64,000 nucleotides of DNA from an uncultured Lachnospiraceae bacterium (GCA_910578715.1 CAJTRL010000010.1:1-64000), one strand, 5' to 3'; shown: positions 24,039 to 33,926, counted from the first letter of the stretch. Numbers and translations: made by a program. Notes: generated from the sequence alone by a model not told the origin.

Positions 24039-25538
24039 ATGGATAAAGACGTCATCGTTAAAGTAAAAAATATGGATAAGCGCTTTGGCACTACGGTTGC
24101 GCTGAACAATGTCAGTATTGAGGTCAGGCGGGGCGAAATACAGGGGCTTATCGGGGAAAACGGCTCCGGAAAATCCACCGTAACCTCCATTATTTCCGGT
24201 ATGCAGAAAGCGGACGGCGGGAAAATGTTTTTTAAAGGAGAAGACTGGGAGCCGGATTCCATGTTGTTCGCACTGGAAAAGGGAATCGGCATGATTGTTC
24301 AGGAGAACGGAACGGTTCCGGGCATCACGGCTGCCGAAAATATTTTCCTGGGAGAAATCGGGAAGTTTCGAAAGAAAGGAATTGTCAGCCGCAAAGAGAT
24401 GATGCGGGAGGCGCAGAAAGCCCTTGACGATATCGGGGCTTCCCATATCAGGGCGGAGGAGATGACGGCGCGGCTCGATATGCAGGACCGGAAACTGATT
24501 GAAATTGCGAAAATTATGGCGAAGAAGCCGGAGGTGCTCGTTGTGGACGAGACGACCACAGCCCTGTCACAAATGGGGCGGGATATCATTTACCGGATTA
24601 TGGAGCAGATAAAAAAGGAGAACGGCGCGGTTATTTTTATCTCCCATGATTTGGATGAAATTATGAATGTCTGCGATTCCCTTACGGTTCTGCGGGACGG
24701 AAAGATTATCGTGACCTTTTCCAAAGAAGAATTTGATGAAGAACTGATTAAACTCAGCATGATTGGAAGGGAACTGAGGGGGGATTACTACCGGAGCGAT
24801 TTGGATGGAAGTTATGGCGAAGAGGTGGTTCTGGAATTAAAAGACGTCAGCCTTGACGACCAGCTGAAAAATTTTAATCTGCAGATACACCGCGGAGAGA
24901 TTCTGGGCGTCGGAGGACTTTCCCACTGTGGTATGCACACGCTCGGAAAGGTGCTTTTCGGGGCGGTCAGACCGGCTTACGGAAAGGTTCTGATACGGGG
25001 CCGCGAACTGAAAAACGAGGCGGATGCGATGAAGGAGAAAATCGGTTATGCGGCCAAAGACAGGGACAGTGAATCACTGAGTCTGAATGCGAGCGTCCGG
25101 GATAATATTGCGATTGGCGGTTTTAACTGTTTCGCTTTCCGTGAATTTCTGGTGTTTCCGGGAAAGGAAAAAAGATATGTGCAGAAGCAGATAGATGACC
25201 TGAGCATCAAGTGTGCGGAAATGAATCAGTATGTGTCCGCGCTTTCGGGCGGCAATAAGCAGAAAGTCGTATTTGGGAAATGGATAGGGAGAGGAAGCGA
25301 AATACTGGTTCTCGACTGTCCGACGAGGGGCGTTGACATCGGCGTCAAACAGGCGATGTACCAGCTCATGTATCAGATGAAAAAAGAAGGAAAGTCCATC
25401 GTCATTATTTCCGAAGAGATGGCGGAGCTTATCGGGATGTCGGACCGTCTGGTTATAATGAAAGACGGCGAGTTGAAAAAGGAATTTCTAAGAAGCGAGG
25501 AGCCCGAAGAATCGGATATTATCCGGTATATGATTTAG
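24039..25538 (+). CDS. Sugar ABC transporter ATPase (RbsA/MglA type)
   Basis: 499 residues from the ATG at 24039; an earlier ATG at 24018 has no binding site. Two ATPase halves are fused. Half 1 has an intact Walker A (GENGSGKST), Walker B (VLVVDETTTAL) and H-loop (ISHDLDE), but a weak signature motif (LDMQDRKL). Half 2 has a degraded Walker A (GGLSHCGMHTLGK) yet a perfect LSGGNKQK signature and LVLDCPTRGVDIG. This split, with only one fully functional ATP site, is usual in the family. It drives import through the RbsC-like permeases encoded next. It opens the operon and stands 13 bases before the next gene. Confidence 0.92.
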   Translation: MDKDVIVKVKNMDKRFGTTVALNNVSIEVRRGEIQGLIGENGSGKSTVTSIISGMQKADGGKMFFKGEDWEPDSMLFALEKGIGMIVQENGTVPGITAAENIFLGEIGKFRKKGIVSRKEMMREAQKALDDIGASHIRAEEMTARLDMQDRKLIEIAKIMAKKPEVLVVDETTTALSQMGRDIIYRIMEQIKKENGAVIFISHDLDEIMNVCDSLTVLRDGKIIVTFSKEEFDEELIKLSMIGRELRGDYYRSDLDGSYGEEVVLELKDVSLDDQLKNFNLQIHRGEILGVGGLSHCGMHTLGKVLFGAVRPAYGKVLIRGRELKNEADAMKEKIGYAAKDRDSESLSLNASVRDNIAIGGFNCFAFREFLVFPGKEKRYVQKQIDDLSIKCAEMNQYVSALSGGNKQKVVFGKWIGRGSEILVLDCPTRGVDIGVKQAMYQLMYQMKKEGKSIVIISEEMAELIGMSDRLVIMKDGELKKEFLRSEEPEESDIIRYMI

Positions 25539-25551
25539 GAGGAAAACAGGG

Positions 25552-26511
25552 ATGAAGAAGGCAAAAATAAGAACTTATATGTTGAACCTGACGCCGTTAC
25601 TCGGACTGGCAGTTTTATTTGTTGCTTTTCTGGCTTTCGGCACGATGCGCGATATCAATATTTCCTACGGGCTCAAAAGCATTATGAATCAGTCTGTTGT
25701 CGTGGCAGTGGTTGCCACGGGAGCCATTTTTATCTATACGCTCGGTTCTTTTGATATCAGTCTCGGCGCTTCCGCGGCGGTGAGCGCGCTGATTGGCGCT
25801 ATGGTATATAACAGGACGGAAAGCATTTCGGCTATGGCGGCGGCCTGTATCGGAATTGCGGTATTCATCGGTCTGCTCAATTCCGTACTCGCTTCGGTGT
25901 TCAACCTTCCGGTATTCGTAACGACCATCGCAATGCTGAGCGTTTTGAACGCGCTTGTGCTTGTGTTGATTAAGGTCAACGGAACGGGCTCGGAAATTGC
26001 GGTTCCGGCGGCAGCGGTCAGGGCGATTAATAATATGCCTTTTAAAATAATTGTTTTGCTTTGCTTTTTTCTGCTCTGTGTCTTTCTTTTCAGCTTTACT
26101 AAAATTGGCAGAATGCAGAAATTTCAGGGAGGAAATCCCGTCTGTGCGAAGCTGAGTGGCATTTCGGAGAAAAAGATGGCGATTATTGCCTTTGCGTTGT
26201 CCGGCATCGGCGTGGGGCTCGGCGCATTTCTGTCGATTATCTACGCGCCGACACTGACCAGAAATACCGCTTCCAGCGTCGGAATGGACGTTATCATAGC
26301 GATTGTATTCGGCGGAATGCCGGTGTCCGGCGGCGCGAGAAGCAAAATATATGCGGCGGTTATCGGAGCCTTTTCCATGACGCTGCTCGGACAGATTATG
26401 GTGATGTTCAATTTAAACTCCGGCATCGGACAGATGGTAAAAGCAGTGATTTTTCTTCTGGTGGTGTTCCTTGCGACCAGCGGACAGCGGGGGAAGATGC
26501 TGCCAAGATAA
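25552..26511 (+). CDS. Sugar ABC transporter permease, RbsC type (first)
   Basis: 319 residues with about nine or ten hydrophobic helices and no soluble domain. Family features include LGSFDISLGASAAVSALIGA near residues 60-80 and the conserved VIIAIVFGGMPVSGGARSKIYAAVIGA near 245-275. The start ATG has AGGAGG 10 bases upstream. The second permease gene lies after the binding-protein gene, so the operon probably encodes a hetero-dimeric channel with two different subunits; many RbsC systems use one. This divergence is discussed in the findings. Confidence 0.9.
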   Translation: MKKAKIRTYMLNLTPLLGLAVLFVAFLAFGTMRDINISYGLKSIMNQSVVVAVVATGAIFIYTLGSFDISLGASAAVSALIGAMVYNRTESISAMAAACIGIAVFIGLLNSVLASVFNLPVFVTTIAMLSVLNALVLVLIKVNGTGSEIAVPAAAVRAINNMPFKIIVLLCFFLLCVFLFSFTKIGRMQKFQGGNPVCAKLSGISEKKMAIIAFALSGIGVGLGAFLSIIYAPTLTRNTASSVGMDVIIAIVFGGMPVSGGARSKIYAAVIGAFSMTLLGQIMVMFNLNSGIGQMVKAVIFLLVVFLATSGQRGKMLPR

Positions 26512-26589
26512 CGGAAACGGTATTTGGTGGAAACACTTAATATATGCAATATGAAACAAAATAAAAATGAAAACAGGAGGAATTATCAG

Positions 26590-27891
26590 ATGAAAAAGTT
26601 TTGGGCATTGTTACTGACAATGGCAATGGCGGTATCTGTGCTGACCGGATGCGGAGAATCCGCGCAGACACAGACGGACACAGCCGGAAATGCGGAACAG
26701 GCGGAAACCGGAAATGCAGATGCAGGCGATAACGCTGCCCAGGCGGAAGCCGGGGAAAACGCGCAGGCGGAAGCGGCGGGACTGGATATGAGCAATACCG
26801 TTAAAATAGGCATTCTGGTGTCCGATGCAACGACGGCGGAGGCACTGGCATTCCGTACCTATTACACCGATTATATCCAGAAGCAGTATAATGTGGAAAT
26901 GATTTATTCGGATGAACTGACGGATGCGGCCGGGGAGACTTCTGCAATCGATACCTTTATTACGAATAACTGTAAGGCGGTTATTTCTTTCTCCTCTTTT
27001 GACCGGGCGGCACAGATTGAACAGTGCGAAGGCGCGGGCGTTTACTATGCGGTTGCAACGGGGACGCTGACGGAAGAAGAATACGAGACATATAAAGGTT
27101 ATGAGCATTATGTAGGCGCAATCGGACCGTCTCTCGACGTGGAATTTGAAACGGGCTATAACATGGCGAAACATTATCTGGACCAGGGAAAGACGAATTT
27201 TGCCATTTTCGGCGGCGCGATTCCTTATTATACGGAAATGCACATTTACAGAGCGGCGGGAATGATTACCGCGATGGTAGAAGCGGGCGGAGACGGCGCC
27301 AGCTATCAGGGAGCAACGGCCAAAGAAGCGATTATCGGACAGATATTTGCGGATGGTGAAGTAAAGACGGGTTCCGTCGGAAATATCAGTATTCTCGGAT
27401 ATGTAGGCGGATATGACATGGATGACGCATGGTTTGGAAAATGCGCGCAGATGGCGCAGACGACCGGTTTGGAAGTCATTCTGGCAGTGGGCAACGGCTC
27501 TGATTTCTTCGGAACGGCAATCGCCGGGACGGATGTAAAGATAGCCAGCGTAGACGCTTATGCGAGCAGCTACGGCGAGGCAATGGAAGCGGGAATGCTG
27601 GATTATCTTGCGGGGAAATTTTCCGCGAGCATCGGACCGATATTTATCGCTACATACAGAGCGGCTCTGGGCGCCCCGGTCCGCACGGCGGAAGGAAATG
27701 CGCTGGCGTTGAGCCAGGGTTACTGGATTGCGCAGAATGCGGAAGAATTTAACGCATATTATGCGGTGGACAGCAGCGTGGAAGCGCCGGCTTATACGAA
27801 GGAGCTGTTAGATACGTTATTGACGGCGGATTATGCGGCATTTGAGGAATTTGTAGGGAAATACAGCTTTGAAGAAATTCAGGGTATGTAA
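26590..27891 (+). CDS. Sugar-binding lipoprotein, type 1 periplasmic-binding fold
   Basis: 433 residues from the ATG at 26590 with AGGAGG upstream. A signal peptide ends at the lipobox LTGC, then an Ala/Glu/Gln-rich low-complexity linker (about residues 20-55) precedes the folded domain. The body starts VKIGILVSDATTAEALAFR and continues as alternating strands and helices of a RbsB-like or DUF3798-like fold (FAIFGGAIPYYTEMHIYRAAG is a hinge segment). It is an outer-face lipoprotein that feeds the RbsA/RbsC importer. It does not look like a standard ribose-binding protein; the subfamily is uncertain. No known ligand. Confidence 0.87.
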   Translation: MKKFWALLLTMAMAVSVLTGCGESAQTQTDTAGNAEQAETGNADAGDNAAQAEAGENAQAEAAGLDMSNTVKIGILVSDATTAEALAFRTYYTDYIQKQYNVEMIYSDELTDAAGETSAIDTFITNNCKAVISFSSFDRAAQIEQCEGAGVYYAVATGTLTEEEYETYKGYEHYVGAIGPSLDVEFETGYNMAKHYLDQGKTNFAIFGGAIPYYTEMHIYRAAGMITAMVEAGGDGASYQGATAKEAIIGQIFADGEVKTGSVGNISILGYVGGYDMDDAWFGKCAQMAQTTGLEVILAVGNGSDFFGTAIAGTDVKIASVDAYASSYGEAMEAGMLDYLAGKFSASIGPIFIATYRAALGAPVRTAEGNALALSQGYWIAQNAEEFNAYYAVDSSVEAPAYTKELLDTLLTADYAAFEEFVGKYSFEEIQGM

Positions 27892-27909
27892 TCCGGAAAA
27901 GGTGAAAGG

Positions 27910-28908
27910 ATGATGAGGATGGAAAAGACAGGCTGGCTGAAGAAAATTGCGGGGATTGCGGGCATTCCCCTGGCGGCTTTTTTCATAACGACAATATTGT
28001 GCGGTGTACAGGGCGTGAAATTATTTGAAACAGAGGGAAACTGGATTCTATTTTTCCGGGCGGCGGCTTCCGTCATGCTCACAACTTTTGCATTATCGTT
28101 AAATTTAAACAGCGGAAGATTTGATTTTTCTATCGGTTCCGTGGCGCTGCTTTCTTCCGTAATCAGCGCGTCCGTCTGTACGGCGGCGGGCCTTCCGACG
28201 CCTGTCATGCTCCTTCTTTCCATCCTGTCCGGCGCGCTGCTCGGACTGGTATCGGGCATGGTATATGTCATTGTGAAACTGCCGCCGATTATCGTATCGC
28301 TGGGTGTGGCTTTATTTTACGAAGGGTTCGCTTTTTCCATTACGAAAGGGTACGGAGTATCTTTTGTGGCCAATCTGGAGCTGACAAGTTTTCCGGGCGT
28401 CGTAAATTATCTGCTCGTCATCGTGTGCGGCCTGCTTTTGTTTGTGTTTCTGTTCGACTATACGAAGTTCGGCTATGACTACAAGGCCCTGCTTTCCGGA
28501 CAGAAGGTTGCGGTCAATACCGGCATCGGGGAAATTCCCAATGCGGTTGGCTGTTATACGATTGCGGGCGCACTCATGGGAGCAGTCGGATTTATCAGCG
28601 CGACCAACACGGGCACAATACAGATGGCGCTGAATTTCGGTTCCATCGGCACGATGTTTACCGCGTTTCTGCCGATGTTTATCGGCGGATTTATCGGAAG
28701 ATTCTGCAATGAAAAAATAGGGTATCTGCTTGGAGCCGTTACGACCGCGTTTATTTCCCTGATGTATGCAAGACTGAATGTGGACGCGTCCATACAGCAG
28801 ATTGTAACCGCGCTGATTCTGGTAGGATTTCTGATTTATCTGAATAACGAAAACAAAATCATCGAGCTGGTAATGCTCAAAAAATATTTAAAAAAGCGTC
28901 AAATATAG
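27910..28908 (+). CDS. Sugar ABC transporter permease, RbsC type (second)
   Basis: 332 residues, about nine membrane helices. The core, LNLNSGRFDFSIGSVALLSS and TGTIQMALNFGSIGTMFTAFLPMFIGGFIGRFC, matches RbsC permeases but differs strongly from the first permease of this operon (25552-26511). It begins MMRMEK, with several possible ATG codons close together; the first, with AAAGG upstream, is used. It lies 18 bases after the binding-protein stop codon and 17 bases before the phosphoglucomutase/GH3 fusion, so importer and enzyme are made together. It would form a heterodimeric channel. Confidence 0.88.
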   Translation: MMRMEKTGWLKKIAGIAGIPLAAFFITTILCGVQGVKLFETEGNWILFFRAAASVMLTTFALSLNLNSGRFDFSIGSVALLSSVISASVCTAAGLPTPVMLLLSILSGALLGLVSGMVYVIVKLPPIIVSLGVALFYEGFAFSITKGYGVSFVANLELTSFPGVVNYLLVIVCGLLLFVFLFDYTKFGYDYKALLSGQKVAVNTGIGEIPNAVGCYTIAGALMGAVGFISATNTGTIQMALNFGSIGTMFTAFLPMFIGGFIGRFCNEKIGYLLGAVTTAFISLMYARLNVDASIQQIVTALILVGFLIYLNNENKIIELVMLKKYLKKRQI

Positions 28909-28925
28909 CGGGCTGGGGGAAAGGC

Positions 28926-31304
28926 ATGGGTGTTGGGATGAAATATGAGGCGGTTATTTTTGATTTGGACGGAGTTATCTGCTCCACGGACAAATATCAT
29001 TATCTGGCCTGGAAAAAGATAGCGGATGAGTTACATATCTGTTTTGATGAGACTGTCAATAACAGACTGCGGGGCGTGAGCCGCATGGAGAGCCTGGAAA
29101 TTATTCTGGAACGATATGACGGTACGCTGACGGAAGCGGAAAAACAAACGCTGGCAGACAGGAAGAATCAGATATATGTGGAGCTTCTGGAGCAGATGAC
29201 CAGAAAGGATTTGTCGAAGGAGGTATCGGAAACGCTTCATAAGCTCCGGGAAGAAGGCGTAAAACTCGCAATCGGTTCATCGAGTAAAAATGCGAAGCGT
29301 ATTTTAAAACGACTTGGACTGGAGCATTATTTTGATGCGGTAAGCGACGGTACGAATATAGCCAAATCGAAGCCGGACCCGGAAGTGTTTTTAAAAGCTG
29401 CCGGGTTTTTAAACAAAAAACCGGAAGTATGTCTGGTCGTCGAAGATGCGGCTGCGGGAATCGAGGCGGCGGCACGGGGCGGATTTGACAGTGCCGGACT
29501 TGGGGAAGCGGCGTTGTGTGAGGCAGTTACCTGTCCGATTGGGGCTTTTGGAGAACTGTTACAGGTAGTGCGGGGAATGGATAAAAATATGCGGAAAGAA
29601 CCGGAAGGAACTAATTTGAAAACGGATTTGAGAAAAGCGCCTTTTTATCTGGATGACGCGGGGTGCGCCTGGGTGGAAGAAACGTTAGAAAAGATGACGC
29701 TGGAAGAAAGAATCGGGCAGTTGTTTTGTCCAATCGGTTATTCGACCGAACCGGAATATCTGAATACGCTGCTTGGTTTTCATATAGGAGGTTTATTTTT
29801 CAGAGACGGCGTCGGAGAGGAAATGCAGAGGACTTTTGCCTATGCGCAGAATCATTCGGCGATTCCGCTTCTGATTCCGTCCAATCTGGAGGCGGGCGGC
29901 GACGGCGCGGCGACGGACGGGACGCCCTACGGAAAACAAATGGCGTGTGCGGCCGCCGGAGATAAGGAATACGCATACCGTCTCGGCAGAGTCGCGTGCG
30001 AGGAAGCGGCGGCCATCGGCATCAACTGGGCGTTCGCTCCGGTAGTCGATGTGGATATGAATTATCATAATCCGATTACCAATGTCAGGACCTACGGAAA
30101 TGACCCGGAAACGGTATATCAATATGCAAAAGAGTATATGCGCGGGGCGAAAGAATGCCATGTGGCGACGACAGTCAAACATTTTCCCGGAGACGGCGTA
30201 GATGAAAGAGACCAGCATCTTTTAACGTCCGTGAATACGCTTTCAATGGAAGAATGGGATAAAACTTATGGGGAGATTTATGAAAGGCTGATTGCGGATG
30301 GGGCACTGACGGTCATGGCCGGGCATATTGCCCTTCCGTCGTATCAGGAACATTTTGCGCCAGAGACCGGAAACCGTATCATTCCGGCGTCTTTATCCAA
30401 AGCGCTTCTTAAAGATTTGTTGCGCGGAAAGCTGGGCTTTAACGGCCTGATTATTACGGACGCGACACCGATGGTCGGTTTTACTTCCGCAATGGCGCGG
30501 GAAAAGGCGGTTCCTCTTTCCATTGAAAACGGCTGCGACATGTTCCTGTTTAACAAAGACCTGGAAGAAGATTATCGGTTTATGATGGAAGGATATCGGA
30601 AAGGGCTTCTTTCGGAAGGACGGCTGACGGAGGCGAACAGGCGGATACTCGCGTTAAAGGCGGCGCTGCAGCTGCATGAGCGAAAAGCACTGGGAAAACT
30701 GACGCCGGATGCCGGCGCGCTGAGAATTTTGAAATGCGAAAAACACAGGGAATGGGCAAAGGAACTGGCGGACGCGTCGATTACGCTTGTCAAGGACACA
30801 CAGGGACTTCTCCCGGTCGATGCGGCAAAATATCCCCGCGTCCTTCTGGAAATTCTCGGCAGCTTTCTCTCCAACGAACGGGTACTTTCCGGAATAAAAA
30901 AAGAGCTGGAAAAAAAGAACTTTCAGGTTTCCGTTTATGAGAAAGAGAATTTTGAAATCGGCGTTGATAACGTCGGGAGTTTTAAAGAAAAATACGATAT
31001 GGTCATTTATATCGGCAATGTGGAGAATGCAAGCAATCAGACGACAAACCGGTTAAACTGGTATACCTTCTGGGGACAGGGGAATAACGTGCCCTGGTTC
31101 GCGGACGAAGTCCCGGTTCTGTTCATCAGCGTGGCAAATCCCTATCACCTGCTGGATGTGCCGATGATAAAGACATACATCAACTGTTATTCCAATAATG
31201 AGTTCGTTCTTTCGTCGGTGGTAGAGAAAATAACGGGACAAAGCGGTTTCCGGGGAAAGAGCCCCATAGACCCGTACTGCGGAAGGAAAGAGCTGGCGTA
31301 TTAA
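28926..31304 (+). CDS. Beta-phosphoglucomutase fused to glycoside hydrolase/phosphorylase family 3
   Basis: 792 residues, two enzymes in one chain. Residues about 5-220 are a complete beta-phosphoglucomutase: FDLDGVIC (nucleophile Asp13, acid/base Asp15), YHYLAWK, RGVSRMESLEIIL, SSSKN, SKPDPEVF and VEDAAAGIEAA. Residues about 240-580 are the GH3 N-terminal domain and about 610-775 the C-terminal domain. The GH3 part has the NagZ-type signature KHFPGDG-x4-D-x-H (residues 418-431; His431 and Asp429 would form the acid/base dyad), and the nucleophile is probably Asp512 (IITDATPM). Known Nag3-like enzymes with this dyad act as retaining phosphorylases, giving beta-sugar 1-phosphates, which a beta-phosphoglucomutase would turn into 6-phosphates. 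No signal peptide: it acts on imported glycosides. The start may be Met1 or Met5 (28938). The fused function is inference. Confidence 0.9.
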   Translation: MGVGMKYEAVIFDLDGVICSTDKYHYLAWKKIADELHICFDETVNNRLRGVSRMESLEIILERYDGTLTEAEKQTLADRKNQIYVELLEQMTRKDLSKEVSETLHKLREEGVKLAIGSSSKNAKRILKRLGLEHYFDAVSDGTNIAKSKPDPEVFLKAAGFLNKKPEVCLVVEDAAAGIEAAARGGFDSAGLGEAALCEAVTCPIGAFGELLQVVRGMDKNMRKEPEGTNLKTDLRKAPFYLDDAGCAWVEETLEKMTLEERIGQLFCPIGYSTEPEYLNTLLGFHIGGLFFRDGVGEEMQRTFAYAQNHSAIPLLIPSNLEAGGDGAATDGTPYGKQMACAAAGDKEYAYRLGRVACEEAAAIGINWAFAPVVDVDMNYHNPITNVRTYGNDPETVYQYAKEYMRGAKECHVATTVKHFPGDGVDERDQHLLTSVNTLSMEEWDKTYGEIYERLIADGALTVMAGHIALPSYQEHFAPETGNRIIPASLSKALLKDLLRGKLGFNGLIITDATPMVGFTSAMAREKAVPLSIENGCDMFLFNKDLEEDYRFMMEGYRKGLLSEGRLTEANRRILALKAALQLHERKALGKLTPDAGALRILKCEKHREWAKELADASITLVKDTQGLLPVDAAKYPRVLLEILGSFLSNERVLSGIKKELEKKNFQVSVYEKENFEIGVDNVGSFKEKYDMVIYIGNVENASNQTTNRLNWYTFWGQGNNVPWFADEVPVLFISVANPYHLLDVPMIKTYINCYSNNEFVLSSVVEKITGQSGFRGKSPIDPYCGRKELAY

Positions 31305-31324
31305 AGACGAGGGAAAAACCGAAT

Positions 31325-33862
31325 ATGAAAATAGTACATTTGCGGACCAATCATTTGAAAAATCCACTGGGATATGATTTTTCCTTTCTGACGCTTTCCT
31401 GGAAAGTGAAAGGAATCGTTTCCGGCTTTGCTAAAGAAGTCAGAGTCATTGTTTCGGAAAGTGAAGATATGACAGCACCTGTTTATGACAGCAGTGTCAT
31501 GAAAGAATTTCGGGAATGCCAGCTAGCGGTATCTTTTCCGATGAAGCCCAGAACCCGGTATTTCTGGAAAGTCATGCTCGCTGCGCAGACAGGAGAACGG
31601 GTTGAAAGTGAAACCGCATGGTTCGAAACGGCCAAACGGGAAGAGGCGTGGGAAGCCGCTTTTATCTCCGCGCCCGAAGACCGGGAAAGGATGCCCGTTC
31701 TTTGCCGGGATTTTTCCGTCAGGGAAAAGCCCGGCAGGGCCAGACTGTACCTGTTCGGCGCGGGGCTTTACGAAGTGGAAATAAACGGAGAAAAGGCGGG
31801 AGACGAATATCTTCTGCCGGGCTATCATTCCTATGATTTGCTGATGGAATATCAGACCTTCGATATTACCCGGCTTTTGCGGGAAGGTGACAACCGCGTC
31901 AGCATTCTGCTGGGCGAAGGATGGTATAAGGGAAGATTCGGATTCGACGATGTATACGAAAACCTGTACGGAGACAGGAAAATGTGCATCGCGGAGCTTT
32001 ATATGGAAGATGCGGCGGGAAGAACGGAAAAAATTCTCACGGACGGAAACTGGACGGCTTATGCCGGAACCATTGGCCGGAACAATATTTACGACGGAGA
32101 ATGGCAGGACGATACGCTGGAAAATAAACCGTTGCCCGTCGAGATAGTGGAGGCGGAAAAGGCGCTGCTGGTAGAACGTTCCGGGCCGCCAGTCCGGAAA
32201 GTGGAAACATTTCTTCCGGTGTCGGAGCAAGCGCGCCGCAGCGGTTATCTGCTTCTGGATTTCGGAGAAAGCATCACCGGATGGGTGGAGTTTACGGGAA
32301 AATTGGAGAGAGGACAGCGCATCCGGCTCCAATACGGCGAACTGCTGCAGAATCAGGAATTTTACAGGGAGAACCTGCGGACGGCCAAAGCGGAGTTTGT
32401 CTATGTTTCCGACGGGAAGGACAAGATGGTGCGTCCGCATTTTACATACTATGGATTCCGATATGTCCGGGTGGATGGATTGAAAGAAGGGCAGCATCTT
32501 GTGTTCCGGGCATTCCGCCTGATGTCGGATATCGAAACGACGGGAAGAATTGAAACCTCAAATGAAAAGGTAAACAGGCTTTTTGCCAATACGATGCGCT
32601 CCCAGAAATGTAATTTCCTGGATATTCCCACGGACTGTCCGCAGAGGGATGAGCGAATGGGCTGGACGGGGGACGTAAACATCTTTGCGAAGACCGCCTG
32701 TTTTCATATGGACAGTGCCGCTTTTTTCAGGCATTATGCCAAAAGCCTGTATCGGGAACAGCAAATATTGCATGGAGCGGTTCCGTTTTTTGCACCCCGT
32801 CCCAAAGTGCCGGTAAGAGAGAATACCAATCCTTTTTATTTGGACGGCGGGGCCTGTATCTGGGGGGATGTGGCGGTTACGCTTCCCTGGACGCTGTACC
32901 AGTATTACGGAGACAAATCCCTGCTGCGGGAACAGTACCCGATGATGAAATTGTGGGTCGAGTATGTCCGTGAAAGGTCAAAAGAAAACGAGATTCCTTT
33001 TTTGTGGCAGAACGACAGACAGCTGGGAGACTGGCTGGCACTTGACAACGGTGATATTCATAATCCAATCGGAAGGACGGACAGCGCATTTCTGGCGTCG
33101 GCCTGTTATTATAAGTCGGCAGCGACGCTGGCGAAAGCCGCCGAGGCGCTTTCTTATATGGAAGCGGAGAACTGGCGGGAGCTTTCCCAAAATATCCGGG
33201 ACGCTTTTTTAAATTCCTATTTTACGGAAGAAGGTTTTCTGCGGACGCAGCTTACGCAGACGGCGTGCGCCGTCCTGCTCGATATGGAATTGTACCCGGA
33301 AAACGCCGGAAAATATCTGGTGAGGACGCTGGAACGGCTGATAAAGGAAAACGGCGGGCATCTGAACACGGGTTTTGCAGGGACGCCCGTTTTGTGCCCG
33401 GCCCTGTCGGCGCATGGACAAAACGAACTGGCCTGTTCGCTGCTTTTAAACGAAGAATATCCGGGATGGCTCCACGAAGTCTCTCTGGGAGCGACCACTG
33501 TCTGGGAGAGATGGAACTCGCTGGATGAGAACGGAACTATCAGCGGAACCGGAATGAACAGCCTGAACCATTATGCCTATGGAAGCGTTGCGGACTGGAT
33601 GTACCGTTATATGTGCGGCTTTCATCCTCACATGGCGGAAACGGTCAGGATGACAATCAGGCCGATGCCGGATGAGAGATTTACGTATGTGAAGGGATGC
33701 TTTGAATCTGTGTTCGGGACTTACCGGAGTGAATGGCGCAGGAGGGCGGAAGGAGGATTTGAATATGAAATCGAGGTTCCTTTTAACGCCAATGCGGAAA
33801 TTATTTTTCCGGACGGAAGAAAACATCTTGTAGAATGCGGCGTATACCGCTTTGATAATTGA
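31325..33862 (+). CDS. Alpha-L-rhamnosidase (GH78)
   Basis: 845 residues, no signal peptide. The layout is that of GH78: an N-terminal beta-sandwich region, a rhamnose-binding beta-domain (LYLFGAGLYEVEINGEKAGD and LLGEGWYKGRFGF), then an alpha/alpha-toroid catalytic domain with DIPTDCPQRDERMGWTGDVN (the family's acidic catalytic residues lie in RDERMGWTGD), LGDWLALDN and a later NHYAYGSVADWMYRY, and a C-terminal beta-domain. GH78 enzymes release terminal L-rhamnose by an inverting reaction. It follows the fusion gene by 20 bases in the importer operon, so the system probably handles a rhamnose-containing oligosaccharide or glycoside after import. Confidence 0.92.
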   Translation: MKIVHLRTNHLKNPLGYDFSFLTLSWKVKGIVSGFAKEVRVIVSESEDMTAPVYDSSVMKEFRECQLAVSFPMKPRTRYFWKVMLAAQTGERVESETAWFETAKREEAWEAAFISAPEDRERMPVLCRDFSVREKPGRARLYLFGAGLYEVEINGEKAGDEYLLPGYHSYDLLMEYQTFDITRLLREGDNRVSILLGEGWYKGRFGFDDVYENLYGDRKMCIAELYMEDAAGRTEKILTDGNWTAYAGTIGRNNIYDGEWQDDTLENKPLPVEIVEAEKALLVERSGPPVRKVETFLPVSEQARRSGYLLLDFGESITGWVEFTGKLERGQRIRLQYGELLQNQEFYRENLRTAKAEFVYVSDGKDKMVRPHFTYYGFRYVRVDGLKEGQHLVFRAFRLMSDIETTGRIETSNEKVNRLFANTMRSQKCNFLDIPTDCPQRDERMGWTGDVNIFAKTACFHMDSAAFFRHYAKSLYREQQILHGAVPFFAPRPKVPVRENTNPFYLDGGACIWGDVAVTLPWTLYQYYGDKSLLREQYPMMKLWVEYVRERSKENEIPFLWQNDRQLGDWLALDNGDIHNPIGRTDSAFLASACYYKSAATLAKAAEALSYMEAENWRELSQNIRDAFLNSYFTEEGFLRTQLTQTACAVLLDMELYPENAGKYLVRTLERLIKENGGHLNTGFAGTPVLCPALSAHGQNELACSLLLNEEYPGWLHEVSLGATTVWERWNSLDENGTISGTGMNSLNHYAYGSVADWMYRYMCGFHPHMAETVRMTIRPMPDERFTYVKGCFESVFGTYRSEWRRRAEGGFEYEIEVPFNANAEIIFPDGRKHLVECGVYRFDN

Positions 33863-33926
33863 TTTTCTTTTCTTGCGGTGATAAAATATTGCCAGAAAAA
33901 TACTGATGTAGAGGGAGGAATCTGTT

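Noticed and set aside
31523..32497. 324-residue minus-strand frame inside GH78
   Set aside because: Antisense shadow of a strongly conserved enzyme; His/Phe/Pro-rich composition typical of such shadows.
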